Source: Sphingomonas sp. S-NIH.Pt15_0812
Lineage (GTDB): Bacteria; Pseudomonadota; Alphaproteobacteria; Sphingomonadales; Sphingomonadaceae
Assembly (NCBI RefSeq): GCF_003951315.1
Contig: NZ_QLJH01000010.1
Coordinates: 1 to 64,000, forward strand
Direction: 5' to 3'
Length of the DNA: 64,000 bases
Positions 19,598 to 28,188 of the stretch are shown here, piece by piece. A program made the position numbers and the translations under genes. Within the stretch, counting starts at the first letter, position 1; every line of letters starts with the position of its first letter. The notes under the pieces were generated by a model, which worked only from the letters and a program-made list of their open reading frames with translations, made no database searches and was not told the DNA's origin.

Positions 19598-20158
19598 ATG
19601 AACAGGCCGGCGACCCTCCCGTCTCCGGAGTCGTTCAAGGCGCGCTTCACCGCGTCGGAGTTCCTGCGCATGGCCGAGGTCGGGGCGTTCGAAGGAATGA
19701 CGGTCGAACTGGTCGGGGGAGAACTGGAACGGCTGAATCCACCGCAGACCGCCCATGCGGGGCGACAGGCGATGGTCGTGGGTCAGCTGTGGGCGATCTT
19801 CGCATCCAGTGAAGTACGGGTGATGGGCGAAGTCGGATTGGAATTGGCCGACGACATGATCCTGTCCTGCGACGCGGCGCTGCTGAACGGGCCGGTCGCG
19901 GCGGGACGGCTGGCCCGGCCGGAAGAATTGCGGCTCGTCGTCGAGATCGCGGAGACGACGCGGCTGCGCGATCTGGGGATGAAGCGCATCGCCTATGCCA
20001 TGGCGGGCGTGCCGGTCTATTGGGTGGTCGACGGGCCGATGGCGGTGACCCATGTCCATGCCGAGCCGATGCGGGGCGATTACCGCCGCGTCGTCACCAT
20101 TCCCTTCGGCGAGCCGGTGCCGGTGCCGGGCAGCGAGCGGACGATCGTCATCGCCTGA
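19598..20158 (+). CDS. Uma2-family restriction-endonuclease-fold protein
   Basis: A 186-residue protein of the Uma2/DUF820 family, which has a PD-(D/E)xK nuclease fold. Supporting segments are FTASEFLRMAEVGAFEGMTVELVGGELERLNPP, SCDAALLNGP with the Asp, LRLVVEIAETTRLRDLGMKRIAYAMAGVPVYWVVD with the Glu and Lys of the core, and a C-terminal strand-rich tail. Family members are common in cyanobacteria and scattered in proteobacteria; their biological role is unsettled. The frame is open well upstream, but the ATG with GGGGAGCG before it gives the expected N-terminus. Confidence 0.82.
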   Translation: MNRPATLPSPESFKARFTASEFLRMAEVGAFEGMTVELVGGELERLNPPQTAHAGRQAMVVGQLWAIFASSEVRVMGEVGLELADDMILSCDAALLNGPVAAGRLARPEELRLVVEIAETTRLRDLGMKRIAYAMAGVPVYWVVDGPMAVTHVHAEPMRGDYRRVVTIPFGEPVPVPGSERTIVIA

Positions 20159-20185
20159 ACGGGATGACGATCGTCCGGTCCGCGA

Positions 20186-21274
20186 TCAGGCCTCGGCGGT
20201 TTCCAGCGACGGATAATCGATATAGCCCTCCGGCCCCCGGCTGTACCAGGTCTTCGGATCGCTCTCGTTGAGCGGCGCGCCGGTACGGAGGCGTTCCGGC
20301 AGGTCGGGATTGGCCAGGAAGGTGCGGCCGAAGCTGATCGCGTCGGCGACGCCCTCGTCCAGCTTGGCCTGCGCCGCCTCGCGGGTGTCATAGTCGCTGT
20401 TCAGCACCAGCGGGCGCGAGAAGGCCTCGCGGATCTGCGGGCTGAGCGGCGGCACGTCGGTACGGCCGAAGGTGCCGTCGGGGCCGGGTTCGCGCAGTTC
20501 CAGGAAGCCGATGCCGATCGCGTCCAGCGCCTTCACCGCCGGCAGGAAGACGGCGGCCGGGTCGCTGTCGTCGACCCCCTGGCTGTCGCCATTGGGCGAC
20601 AGGCGGACCGAGGTGCGACCCTCGCCCGCCACCGCCGCGACCCGCTCGGTCACTTCGCGGAGCAGGCGGATGCGGTTCTCCGGGCTTCCCCCGTAACGAT
20701 CGTCGCGGAAATTGGCGTTGTCGCGCAGGAACTGGTCGATCAGATAGCCATTGGCGGCATGGATCTGCACGCCGTCGAAGCCGGCGGCGAGCGCGTTGCG
20801 CGTCGCGGTGGCGTAATCCTCGATGATGCCGGGGATCTCCTCCAGCGTCAGCGGCCGGGCGACCTCGAAATCCTGCTTGCCGTCGAAGGTGTGCGCCTGC
20901 CCCTCGGTCCGCGTCGCGGAACTGGAGACGGGCTGCGCGCCATAGACCGAGCTGTGGCCCTGGCGACCGGTGTGCCAGAGCTGCGCGACGATGCGGCCGC
21001 CGGCCTGGTGGACCGCCGCGGTCACCGGCGTCCACGCCTCGACCTGCGCGTCCGACCACAGGCCCGGCGCATAGGGCCAGCCGAGACCGGTGCGGCTGAT
21101 CCCGGTCGCCTCGGAGATGATCAGGCCGGCGCTGGCGCGCTGCGCATAATAGTCCGCCATCATGGCGACCGGCACGCCGTCGCGGCCGGCGCGACCGCGG
21201 GTCAGCGGCGCCATCAGCAGGCGATTGGCGGCGTGGATCGCACCGAGATCGATGGGATCGAACAGATTGGGCAT
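20186..21274 (-). CDS. Old yellow enzyme-type alkene reductase
   Basis: FMN-dependent NAD(P)H:flavin oxidoreductase that reduces activated C=C bonds. The 362-residue TIM barrel starts MPNLFDPIDLGAIHAANRLLMAPLTRGRA, has AQLWHTGRQGH, then GFDGVQIHAANGYLIDQFL with the His-Asn substrate pair, NFRDDRYGGSPENR, and a C-terminal flavin-phosphate site DAISFGRTFLANPDLP. AGGAG lies just before the chosen ATG. It is close to the NemA/ene-reductase group used against electrophiles. Divergent from the EamA gene. Confidence 0.93.
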   Translation of the reverse strand: MPNLFDPIDLGAIHAANRLLMAPLTRGRAGRDGVPVAMMADYYAQRASAGLIISEATGISRTGLGWPYAPGLWSDAQVEAWTPVTAAVHQAGGRIVAQLWHTGRQGHSSVYGAQPVSSSATRTEGQAHTFDGKQDFEVARPLTLEEIPGIIEDYATATRNALAAGFDGVQIHAANGYLIDQFLRDNANFRDDRYGGSPENRIRLLREVTERVAAVAGEGRTSVRLSPNGDSQGVDDSDPAAVFLPAVKALDAIGIGFLELREPGPDGTFGRTDVPPLSPQIREAFSRPLVLNSDYDTREAAQAKLDEGVADAISFGRTFLANPDLPERLRTGAPLNESDPKTWYSRGPEGYIDYPSLETAEA

Positions 21275-21355
21275 AGCGGCTCCTGAAACAGGCGATAAAT
21301 CGGACAAAGGCCCGGACGGGCCTGACGCAAACGAGATAGGAAGCTAGAGGGCGCC

Positions 21356-22303
21356 ATGCACGAAGCCGTCCCGCAAAGAAAAACTGAAGCCGCGTCAAGG
21401 TCGATTCCGCCCCAGGCCACGGAACCGCTGGCCCTGCTGTGCGTGGCGGTGGCGAATGTCGCGCTCGCCTTCGGTCCCTGGTTCGTGCGCGTCGCCGATA
21501 CCGGGCCGGTCGCCTCGGCCTTCTGGCGGATCACGCTGGCCGCGCCGCTGATCTGCGTCATGGCCCTGGCCAGCGGCGCGCGGCCGCAGCGGCTGGGGGC
21601 GGGGCTGTGGATCACGCTGGCGCTGGCCGGCATCGCCTTCGCCGCCGATCTGGGCAGCTGGCATATGGGCATCCTGCGCACCACGCTGGCGAACGCGACC
21701 CTGTTCGGCAATTGCGCGGTGCTGATCTTCCCGCTCTACGGCTTCTTGGTCGCGCGGCGCTGGCCGGCACGGGGGCAGGCCTATGCGCTGCTGCTGGCGC
21801 TGGCGGGCGGCGTGCTGCTGATGGGGCGGTCCTACGACCTGGACGCGCGCAACCTGGCGGGCGATCTGCTCTGCCTGTCCGCCGGCATCCTCTACACCGT
21901 CTATTTCATCCTAATGACCCATGCGCGCCGGGTGATGGCGCCGCTGTCGTCGCTGGCGCTGTCGACGCTCGCCAGCATCCTGCCGCTGCTCGGCTTCGCG
22001 CTGCTGCTCGGCGAGCGGGTGATGCCGCAGCATTGGACGCCGCTGATCGGGCTGGCGCTGGCCAGCCAGGTGCTGGGCCAGGGCTGCATGATCTATGCGC
22101 TGGGCCGGCTGTCGCCGCTGGTGATCGGCATCGCCCTGCTGATCCAGCCGATGGTGGCGGGCGCGATCGGCTGGATCGTCTATGGCGAGCGGCTGGGCGC
22201 ACCCGACCTGATGGGTGCGGCGTTGGTGGCGGCGGCGCTGGTGATGGTCGCGCGTCGCCCGGCGGTTGCGCCGGTCGCCGCGGATGCGCATGTGCAGGCG
22301 TGA
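21356..22303 (+). CDS. EamA/DMT-family transporter
   Basis: A 315-residue inner-membrane protein with about ten hydrophobic spans in two EamA repeats (VANVALAFGPWFVRVADTGPVASAFWRITLAAPL in the first; SAGILYTVYFILMTHAR and QPMVAGAIGWIVYGERL in the second). These carriers export amino acids, nucleosides or other metabolites. The substrate is not predictable. Confidence 0.87.
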   Translation: MHEAVPQRKTEAASRSIPPQATEPLALLCVAVANVALAFGPWFVRVADTGPVASAFWRITLAAPLICVMALASGARPQRLGAGLWITLALAGIAFAADLGSWHMGILRTTLANATLFGNCAVLIFPLYGFLVARRWPARGQAYALLLALAGGVLLMGRSYDLDARNLAGDLLCLSAGILYTVYFILMTHARRVMAPLSSLALSTLASILPLLGFALLLGERVMPQHWTPLIGLALASQVLGQGCMIYALGRLSPLVIGIALLIQPMVAGAIGWIVYGERLGAPDLMGAALVAAALVMVARRPAVAPVAADAHVQA

Positions 22304-22327
22304 CGGGGCAGGCTTGAAGGAGTGGCA

Positions 22328-22981
22328 ATGACCAAGGACATGACGCTCGAGGAAATCCGCCAGACGCTGGCCCCGGCGATCGCGTCCAATGCCGCGTTCG
22401 ACGGCTGGAGCGAGCCGGCGCTGCTGATGGCCGCGGAGGCGCACGGGATCGACGCGGACGTCGCGCGGCTCGCCTTTGCCGGCGGCGCGGTGGCGATGAT
22501 CGACGCCTGGTTCGATTCGATCGACCGGGCGATGGCCGTCGCGCTGTCCGCCGAGACGCTGGCGACGATGAAGATCCGCCAGCGGATCAGCGCGCTGATC
22601 GAGGAACGGCTGCGCCTGCTCGCCCCCGAGCGCGAGTCGCTGCGCCGCGCCCGCGCGATTCTGGCGATGCCGCAGAATGTCGCCACCGCGGCGCGTCTCG
22701 GCTGGCGATCGGCGGACCGGATGTGGCGGCTCGCCGGCGACACCGCCACCGACTACAACCATTACACCAAGCGGTCGCTGCTGCTCGCCATCTACACCGC
22801 CACGACGACGGTGCTGCTCGACGACGACAGCGAGGACCAGATGGAGACCCGCGCTTTCCTCCAGCGCCGGATCGACGGGCTGATGCGTTTCGAAAAGGCC
22901 AAGGCGGCGGCGCTGAAGCGTACCGAGCATCGCCCCAGCCTGTCGCGCTTCATCGGCCGGCTGCGCTACCCGGCGGTCTGA
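22328..22981 (+). CDS. COQ9-family protein
   Basis: A 217-residue TetR-like fold protein of the COQ9 family, which in mitochondria supports COQ7 hydroxylase in ubiquinone synthesis by binding lipid. Visible features are [27 protein letters not shown], an internal segment [37 protein letters not shown] with the conserved Asp/Tyr/Lys pattern, and [22 protein letters not shown] seven bases before the ATG at 22328 sets the start. A hairpin follows its stop. Confidence 0.9.
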   Translation: MTKDMTLEEIRQTLAPAIASNAAFDGWSEPALLMAAEAHGIDADVARLAFAGGAVAMIDAWFDSIDRAMAVALSAETLATMKIRQRISALIEERLRLLAPERESLRRARAILAMPQNVATAARLGWRSADRMWRLAGDTATDYNHYTKRSLLLAIYTATTTVLLDDDSEDQMETRAFLQRRIDGLMRFEKAKAAALKRTEHRPSLSRFIGRLRYPAV

Positions 22982-22988
22982 ATGCGGC

Positions 22989-23020
22989 GGATCGGGTGGG
23001 ACAATTTGTCCACCCGATCC
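22989..23020. promoter_or_regulatory. Long palindrome between COQ9 gene and hemA
   Basis: Arms GGATCGGGTGGGACAA and TTGTCCACCCGATCC meet around a single T, with one bulged base. The centre GACAATTTGTC is itself a perfect palindrome. It lies 8 bp after the COQ9 stop and about 60 bp before hemA. There is no following T-run on either strand. A stem-loop protecting the COQ9 mRNA or an operator for hemA are both possible. Confidence 0.55.
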
Positions 23021-23081
23021 GATCACCGTTACCGGCTTTATCCTCTTTCCCCTTGGGGTCGCGCGGATTACATCCCTGGTC

Positions 23082-24329
23082 ATGGACAATATCGGCATTG
23101 GTTCAGAGGCGCGCGTCGACTACGCCCGGGTCTTCCATCAGGCGATCGACCGGCTCCATGCCGAGGGGCGCTACCGCGTCTTCATCGACATCCTGCGCAA
23201 CAAGGGCGCCTTTCCCAATGCGCGCTGCTTCGCCGGGCATAACGGGCCGAAGCCGATCACCGTCTGGTGCTCCAACGACTATCTGGCGATGGGCCAGCAT
23301 CCCAAGGTGATCGCGGCGATGGAGGAGGCGCTGCACGATGTCGGCGCCGGCTCCGGCGGCACGCGCAACATCGGCGGCAACACCCATTACCATGTCGACC
23401 TGGAGGCGGAGCTGGCCGACCTGCACGGCAAGGAAGCGGCGCTGCTGTTCACGTCCGGCTATGTCTCCAACGAGGCGACGCTGGCGACGATCGCCAAGAT
23501 CCTGCCGGGCTGCATCATCTTCTCCGACGAGCTGAACCACGCCTCGATGATCGCGGGCATCCGCAATGCCGGCTGCGAGAAGCGCGTGTTCCGCCACAAC
23601 GACCTGGCGCATCTGGAGGAATTGCTCGCGGAGGCGGACCCCGCCGCGCCCAAGCTGATCGCGTTCGAGAGCGTCTATTCGATGGAGGGCGACATCGCCC
23701 CGATCGCCGCCATCTGCGACCTGGCGGACCGCTACAACGCGCTGACCTACCTGGACGAGGTTCATGCGGTCGGCATGTACGGCGCGCGCGGCGGCGGCAT
23801 TTCCGAGCGCGACGCGGTGGCTCACCGGCTGACGATCATCGAGGGGACGTTGGGCAAGGCGTTCGGCGTGATGGGCGGCTATATCGCCGCCGACCGGACG
23901 ATCATCGACGTGATCCGCTCCTATGCGCCGGGCTTCATCTTCACCACCTCGCTGTCGCCGGTGCTGGTCGCGGGCGTGCTGGCAAGCGTGCGCCACCTGA
24001 AAGGCTCCACCGCCGAACGCGCGGGACAGCAGGCCGCCGCCGCGACGCTCAAGGCGATGCTGCGCGATGCCGGTCTGCCGGTGATGCCGGGCGACACGCA
24101 TATCGTGCCGGTGATGGTCGGCGATCCGGTCAAGGCCAAGAAGATCAGCGACATCCTGCTCGCCGAATATGGCGTGTACGTGCAGCCGATCAACTATCCC
24201 ACGGTGCCGCGCGGCACCGAGCGGCTGCGCTTCACCCCCGGCCCCGCGCATGACGAAGCGATGATGCGCGACCTGACCCGGGCGCTGGTGGAGATCTGGG
24301 ACCGGCTGGACCTGCGCATGGCGGCGTGA
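23082..24329 (+). CDS. hemA: 5-aminolevulinate synthase
   Basis: PLP enzyme condensing glycine with succinyl-CoA, the first step of the C4 haem route used by alphaproteobacteria. The 415-residue product has normal length. Key segments are [50 protein letters not shown] and [14 protein letters not shown], where Lys259 carries PLP. It stands alone behind a long palindrome. Confidence 0.97.
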   Translation: MDNIGIGSEARVDYARVFHQAIDRLHAEGRYRVFIDILRNKGAFPNARCFAGHNGPKPITVWCSNDYLAMGQHPKVIAAMEEALHDVGAGSGGTRNIGGNTHYHVDLEAELADLHGKEAALLFTSGYVSNEATLATIAKILPGCIIFSDELNHASMIAGIRNAGCEKRVFRHNDLAHLEELLAEADPAAPKLIAFESVYSMEGDIAPIAAICDLADRYNALTYLDEVHAVGMYGARGGGISERDAVAHRLTIIEGTLGKAFGVMGGYIAADRTIIDVIRSYAPGFIFTTSLSPVLVAGVLASVRHLKGSTAERAGQQAAAATLKAMLRDAGLPVMPGDTHIVPVMVGDPVKAKKISDILLAEYGVYVQPINYPTVPRGTERLRFTPGPAHDEAMMRDLTRALVEIWDRLDLRMAA

Positions 24330-24410
24330 GCCTTTATGTGGCGGGGTGGATGGATTCCGGCCCGCCAAGGGATCGTGACGAGCGAATCGGCATAGTCTGA
24401 AACCCGCATC

Positions 24411-24541
24411 ACTGCGGTGGGAGCACGGCCTTTGCGAATCCCACCGGACTATCCCGGCGGAGGCCGGGATCCAGTTGGGCGACCCTGGCAATTCGTTCGA
24501 AATGTTCCGTCACTGGACCCCGGCCTCCGCCGGGGTGGAGG
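24411..24541 (-). repeat. Two-hairpin palindromic intergenic repeat (BIME/REP-like), copy B
   Basis: Hairpins ATCCCGGC/GCCGGGAT (24451-24470, loop GGAG) and ACCCCGGC/GCCGGGGT (24517-24536, loop CTCC). Read on the minus strand, the whole unit follows copy A at about 15.01-15.15 kb closely, including the spacer between hairpins and a 40-50 bp tail. It lies in the 447-bp gap between hemA and the large fusion gene, which otherwise holds the regulatory-looking sequences listed next. Confidence 0.8.
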
Positions 24542-24697
24542 ATGCGGGACGTCGAACGTCGAGGGCTGCACAGGTCTGGCGGCGGCCGGGATGATGCGGC
24601 GGGTATCACACCCGTCTCCCGCGACCGGAGGACGATCCATGCACGACAGGCGATCGCCGGTAGCAGCCTCGAATGCCCCACATCCCCGCATCGCCCC

Positions 24698-24723
24698 TAT
24701 GGTATCCTATATGGTAACCATAT
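24698..24723. promoter_or_regulatory. Operator-like palindrome and direct repeat upstream of the GH18-deacetylase-GT2 gene
   Basis: ATATGGTAACCATAT (24709-24723) is a perfect palindrome around one central A. The sequence TATGGTATCC occurs 12 bp upstream of the matching TATGGTAACC. The stretch is AT-rich in a GC-rich setting. These are features of a regulator site. Confidence 0.45.
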
Positions 24724-24730
24724 CTTCGTA

Positions 24731-24777
24731 CCTGATCGTCTAGCGCCTCCCCGGTTCAATCCGGGGATTCGATCAGG
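24731..24777 (+). promoter_or_regulatory. Leader hairpin covering the ribosome-binding region of the fusion gene
   Basis: Outer arms CCTGATCG (24731-24738) and CGATCAGG (24770-24777) are perfect complements. Inside is a second stem CCCCGG/CCGGGG with loop TTCAAT. The right outer arm includes the only Shine-Dalgarno-like bases (CAGG) and the first base of the GTG start, so folding would hide the start. Confidence 0.5.
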
Positions 24778-27700
24778 TGGCGCACGAACGGCAGATTTTT
24801 CACGACCCCAGCGGCCGTCGCCGTCGTTGGACGATGCTGGTCGCGGGGATGGCGGCGGCGCTGACACTGGCCGTCGCGGTGGCGCTGACCCTGTCGCTGA
24901 CCCGCACCCCGCCGCTGGCCCCCCTCCGCTTCGCCGGGGACGGCGGCGCACCGGTCGGGTTGACGGCCCCCGTCACCCATGCACCCGTTCACGCCGCCTG
25001 GCTGCCGGCCGAGCCAGCCACCGTCACCGCCCGCGCGCCCGAAGTCGTCGGCTTCTACATGGGCTGGGACATGGCCTCGCGCGCCTCGCTGGAGGCGCAT
25101 ATCGGCTCGCTCGACTGGGTGGTGCCGGGCCTCGCCAACGTCACCGGCCCGAACCACCGCTTCACCTACGAATCGGACGCGCATCTGACCGACGTGCTGG
25201 CGCGCGCGAGCGACCGGCCCGGCGTGCTGCCGATGGTGCAGAATGCGATGGAGTCGGGCGAGTGGGACGGGCGGGGCACCGCCGCGCTGCTCGCCGACCC
25301 GGCCGCGCGCACGGCGCTGCTCGGCTCGGTCGAACGGATGATTCGGGCCGAGCGCGGAGGCGGCGTGGTGTTCGACCTGGAGAATTTGCCCGAAACCGCG
25401 CAGGCCGATTATCGGACCTTCCTGGGCGAGGCGCGCCGCCGCTTCGCGCCCAAGGGCTGGCTGGTGACGCTGGCGGTGCCGGTCGCCGATCCCACCTGGG
25501 ACCTGGCCGCCTATGCCAAGGTCGCGGACCGCATGTTCATCATGGCCTATGACCAGCACTGGCCGGGCGGCGAGCCGGGACCGATCGCCGCGCAGCCCTG
25601 GTTCGCGCAGACCGTCGCGGCGGCGGTGCGCGCGATGGGGCCGGACAAGGCGATCGTGGCGCTGGGCAGTTACGCCTATGACTGGCCCCGCTCCGGGCCG
25701 GGCGCGACCTCCGCCGCGGTCCTGACCGCGGCCGAGGCCTGGGCCCGCGCCCGCGCCGCCGGCGTCATGCCGCATTTCGACCCGGCCAGCGGCAACAGCA
25801 GCTTCGCCTACCGTGCGCAGGGCGTCGACCACCATGTGTGGATGCTCGACGCCGCCAGCGCCGCCAACGAGATGAAGGCGGTGGCCCGCACCGGCGCGAC
25901 CGGCATCGCGCTGTGGCGGCTGGGCAGCGAGGACCCCGGCTTCTGGACCGCGCTGACCCGCCCGGCCGGGCTGGCCGCCGTCACCGTGCCGCCGGACGCC
26001 GCAGTCGAATCGCGGGGACTGGGCGAGATCCTGCGCCTCGACCGCCCCGCCAGCAACGGCGCGCGCACCGTGGTCGCGGATGGCGAAGGGCTGATCCGCG
26101 CCGCTACCTGGACCAGCCTGCCGAGCCCCGCCATCGTCCGCCATGTCGGCGCCGAGCGGCGGATGGTCGCGCTGACCTTCGACGACGGGCCCGATCCGCG
26201 CTGGACGCCGCGCATCCTCGACAGCCTGCGCCACCTGCACGCGCCCGCCACCTTCTTCGTCACCGGCACCAATGCGCTGGGCGAGCCGGACCTGCTCCGC
26301 CGCATCGTCGCGGAGGGGCATGAGCTGGGTAATCACAGCACCACCCATCCCGACCTGACCGGCCTGCCGGTCGCGGCGATGCGGCTGGAGCTGCTCGCCA
26401 CGCAGCGGCTGGTCGAGGCCTATACCGGCCGCTCGCTGCGCCTGTTCCGCGCGCCCTATCTGGGCGACGCCGATCCCGACACCGCCGCCGAAGTCGCACC
26501 GATCCAGACGGCGGCGGAGCTGGGCTATGTCTCGGTCGGCCTGCATGTCGACCCGCTCGACTGGAGCCTGCCGGATGCCGACCAGATCGTCCGCCGCACC
26601 ATCGACCAGGTCGCGGCGGGCAGCGCGGCGCGGCCGGCGCAGATCGTGCTGCTCCACGATTCGGGCGGCAATCGCGAGGCGACGATCCGTGCGCTGCCGG
26701 GGATCGTCCAGGGCCTGCGCGCGCGCGGTTACGAGATCGTGCCCGTCTCCCGCCTCGCGCATCTCCGCTCGCACGACGTGATGCCGCCGGTCGCGGGCGG
26801 GCAGGGCGCGCTGGCGCTGGTCAATCGCGGCCTGTTCCAGGGGCTGGCGGGGATGCGCAGCGGCTTCGGTCTGCTGTTCGCGCTCGCCATCGGCCTGGGC
26901 ATGGCGCGCTCGATCGGGCTGACCGCGCTGGCGCTCGCCCGCCGGCCCGCCGTGCCGGACGCGCGACCGCATCTGGTGCCGCGCTTCGTCTCGGTGCTGA
27001 TCCCCGCCTTCAACGAGGCCCGGGTGATCGAGGCGTCGGTGCGCCGCATCCTGGCGACCGAGGATATCCGTGTCGAGGTGCTCGTGATCGACGACGGTTC
27101 GACCGACGGCACTTCCGCCGTGATCGACCGCGCCTTCGCGCTCGATCCGCGCGTGCGGCTGCTGACGCTGGAGAATGGCGGCAAGGCGCGCGCGCTGAAC
27201 GAGGGGCTGAAGCTGGCCAAGGGCGCGATCGTCATCGCGCTCGACGCCGATACGCAGTTCGAGCCGCAGACGATCGCGCGGCTGGCGCGCTGGTTCGCCG
27301 ATCCGGCGATCGGCGCGGTCGCCGGCAATGCCAAGATCGGCAATGCCGTGAACCTCATCACGCGCTGGCAGGCGGTGGAATATGTCACCGCGCAGAATCT
27401 GGAGCGGCGCGCGCTCGACCGGCTGGGCGCGATCACCGTGGTGCCGGGCGCGGTCGGCGCATGGCGGCGCACCGCGCTCGATTCGGTCGGCGGCTATCCC
27501 GAGGATACGCTGGCCGAGGACCAGGACCTGACGATCAGCGTCCAGCGCGCCGGCTGGCGCGTCGCCTGCGACATCGATGCGATCGCCTGGACCGAGGCGC
27601 CGGAGACGGCGCGCGCGCTCTACCGCCAGCGGCATCGCTGGGCCTATGGCACGCTCCAGGCGCTGTGGAAGCATCGCGGCCTGTTCCGCGAGCATCATGC

Positions 27701-28178
27701 GCGCGGGCTGGCGCGGGTGGGCCTGCCCCAGGCCTGGGCCTTTCAGATCGGCTTCACGCTGCTCGCGCCGCTGATCGACCTGGCGCTGATCGCCAGCATC
27801 GCCGGCACCGCCTTCCGCGTCGTCAATCACGGCTGGGCGGAGGCGGGCGGCGACGTGCAGTGGATGGCGCTGTTCTGGGCGCTGTTCACGGCGGTCGACC
27901 TGGCCTGTGGCTGGGTCGCCTTCCGCCTCGATCCGCGAGAGGCGCGCTTCCCGGCGCTCCGCCTGCTGGCGCAGCGCTTCGGCTATCGCCAGCTCATGTA
28001 CTGGGTGGTGGTGCGGGCCTGTCTCGCCGCGATCACCGGCCCGCGCGTCACCTGGGGCAAGCTGGAACGCTCCGGCCGGGTGACCGCGCCGGCGCTGGCG
28101 GAAGCGGCGACCAGCTTCGCGGTCCCGATGGCCACAAAGGAAACCGCGCCGGTCCGCCACCTGCCCGAGGCGGCGTGA
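24777..28178 (+). CDS. GH18-like / NodB polysaccharide deacetylase / GT2 glycosyltransferase fusion protein
   Basis: An 1133-residue membrane protein carrying three carbohydrate-active domains. After a membrane anchor (about 20-42) comes a GH18-like domain (about 65-400) with FDLEN (Asp200, Glu202) and FIMAYDQHW (Asp259). A CE4/NodB deacetylase follows (about 460-660): TFDDGPD (Asp469, Asp470), NHSTTH (His520, His524), FRAPYLGD and LLHDSGG. After a second span near 700 comes a processive-type GT2 (about 738-970): VLIPAFNEA, IDDGSTDG, ALDADTQF, AEDQD and QRHRW (Gln951-Trp955). Final membrane spans end near 1065. Predicted role: make, trim and partly deacetylate an N-acetylhexosamine polymer, so combining jobs of PgaB and PgaC. 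Starts at GTG; no ATG fits. The exact polymer is unknown. Confidence 0.88.
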   Translation: MAHERQIFHDPSGRRRRWTMLVAGMAAALTLAVAVALTLSLTRTPPLAPLRFAGDGGAPVGLTAPVTHAPVHAAWLPAEPATVTARAPEVVGFYMGWDMASRASLEAHIGSLDWVVPGLANVTGPNHRFTYESDAHLTDVLARASDRPGVLPMVQNAMESGEWDGRGTAALLADPAARTALLGSVERMIRAERGGGVVFDLENLPETAQADYRTFLGEARRRFAPKGWLVTLAVPVADPTWDLAAYAKVADRMFIMAYDQHWPGGEPGPIAAQPWFAQTVAAAVRAMGPDKAIVALGSYAYDWPRSGPGATSAAVLTAAEAWARARAAGVMPHFDPASGNSSFAYRAQGVDHHVWMLDAASAANEMKAVARTGATGIALWRLGSEDPGFWTALTRPAGLAAVTVPPDAAVESRGLGEILRLDRPASNGARTVVADGEGLIRAATWTSLPSPAIVRHVGAERRMVALTFDDGPDPRWTPRILDSLRHLHAPATFFVTGTNALGEPDLLRRIVAEGHELGNHSTTHPDLTGLPVAAMRLELLATQRLVEAYTGRSLRLFRAPYLGDADPDTAAEVAPIQTAAELGYVSVGLHVDPLDWSLPDADQIVRRTIDQVAAGSAARPAQIVLLHDSGGNREATIRALPGIVQGLRARGYEIVPVSRLAHLRSHDVMPPVAGGQGALALVNRGLFQGLAGMRSGFGLLFALAIGLGMARSIGLTALALARRPAVPDARPHLVPRFVSVLIPAFNEARVIEASVRRILATEDIRVEVLVIDDGSTDGTSAVIDRAFALDPRVRLLTLENGGKARALNEGLKLAKGAIVIALDADTQFEPQTIARLARWFADPAIGAVAGNAKIGNAVNLITRWQAVEYVTAQNLERRALDRLGAITVVPGAVGAWRRTALDSVGGYPEDTLAEDQDLTISVQRAGWRVACDIDAIAWTEAPETARALYRQRHRWAYGTLQALWKHRGLFREHHARGLARVGLPQAWAFQIGFTLLAPLIDLALIASIAGTAFRVVNHGWAEAGGDVQWMALFWALFTAVDLACGWVAFRLDPREARFPALRLLAQRFGYRQLMYWVVVRACLAAITGPRVTWGKLERSGRVTAPALAEAATSFAVPMATKETAPVRHLPEAA

Positions 28179-28188
28179 GGGGGCGCCG

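Noticed and set aside
24748-24766. CCCCGGTTCAATCCGGGG resembles the T-arm of a tRNA.
   Set aside because: No D-arm, anticodon arm or matching acceptor stem is found upstream. The hairpin is better explained as part of the larger leader stem 24731-24777.
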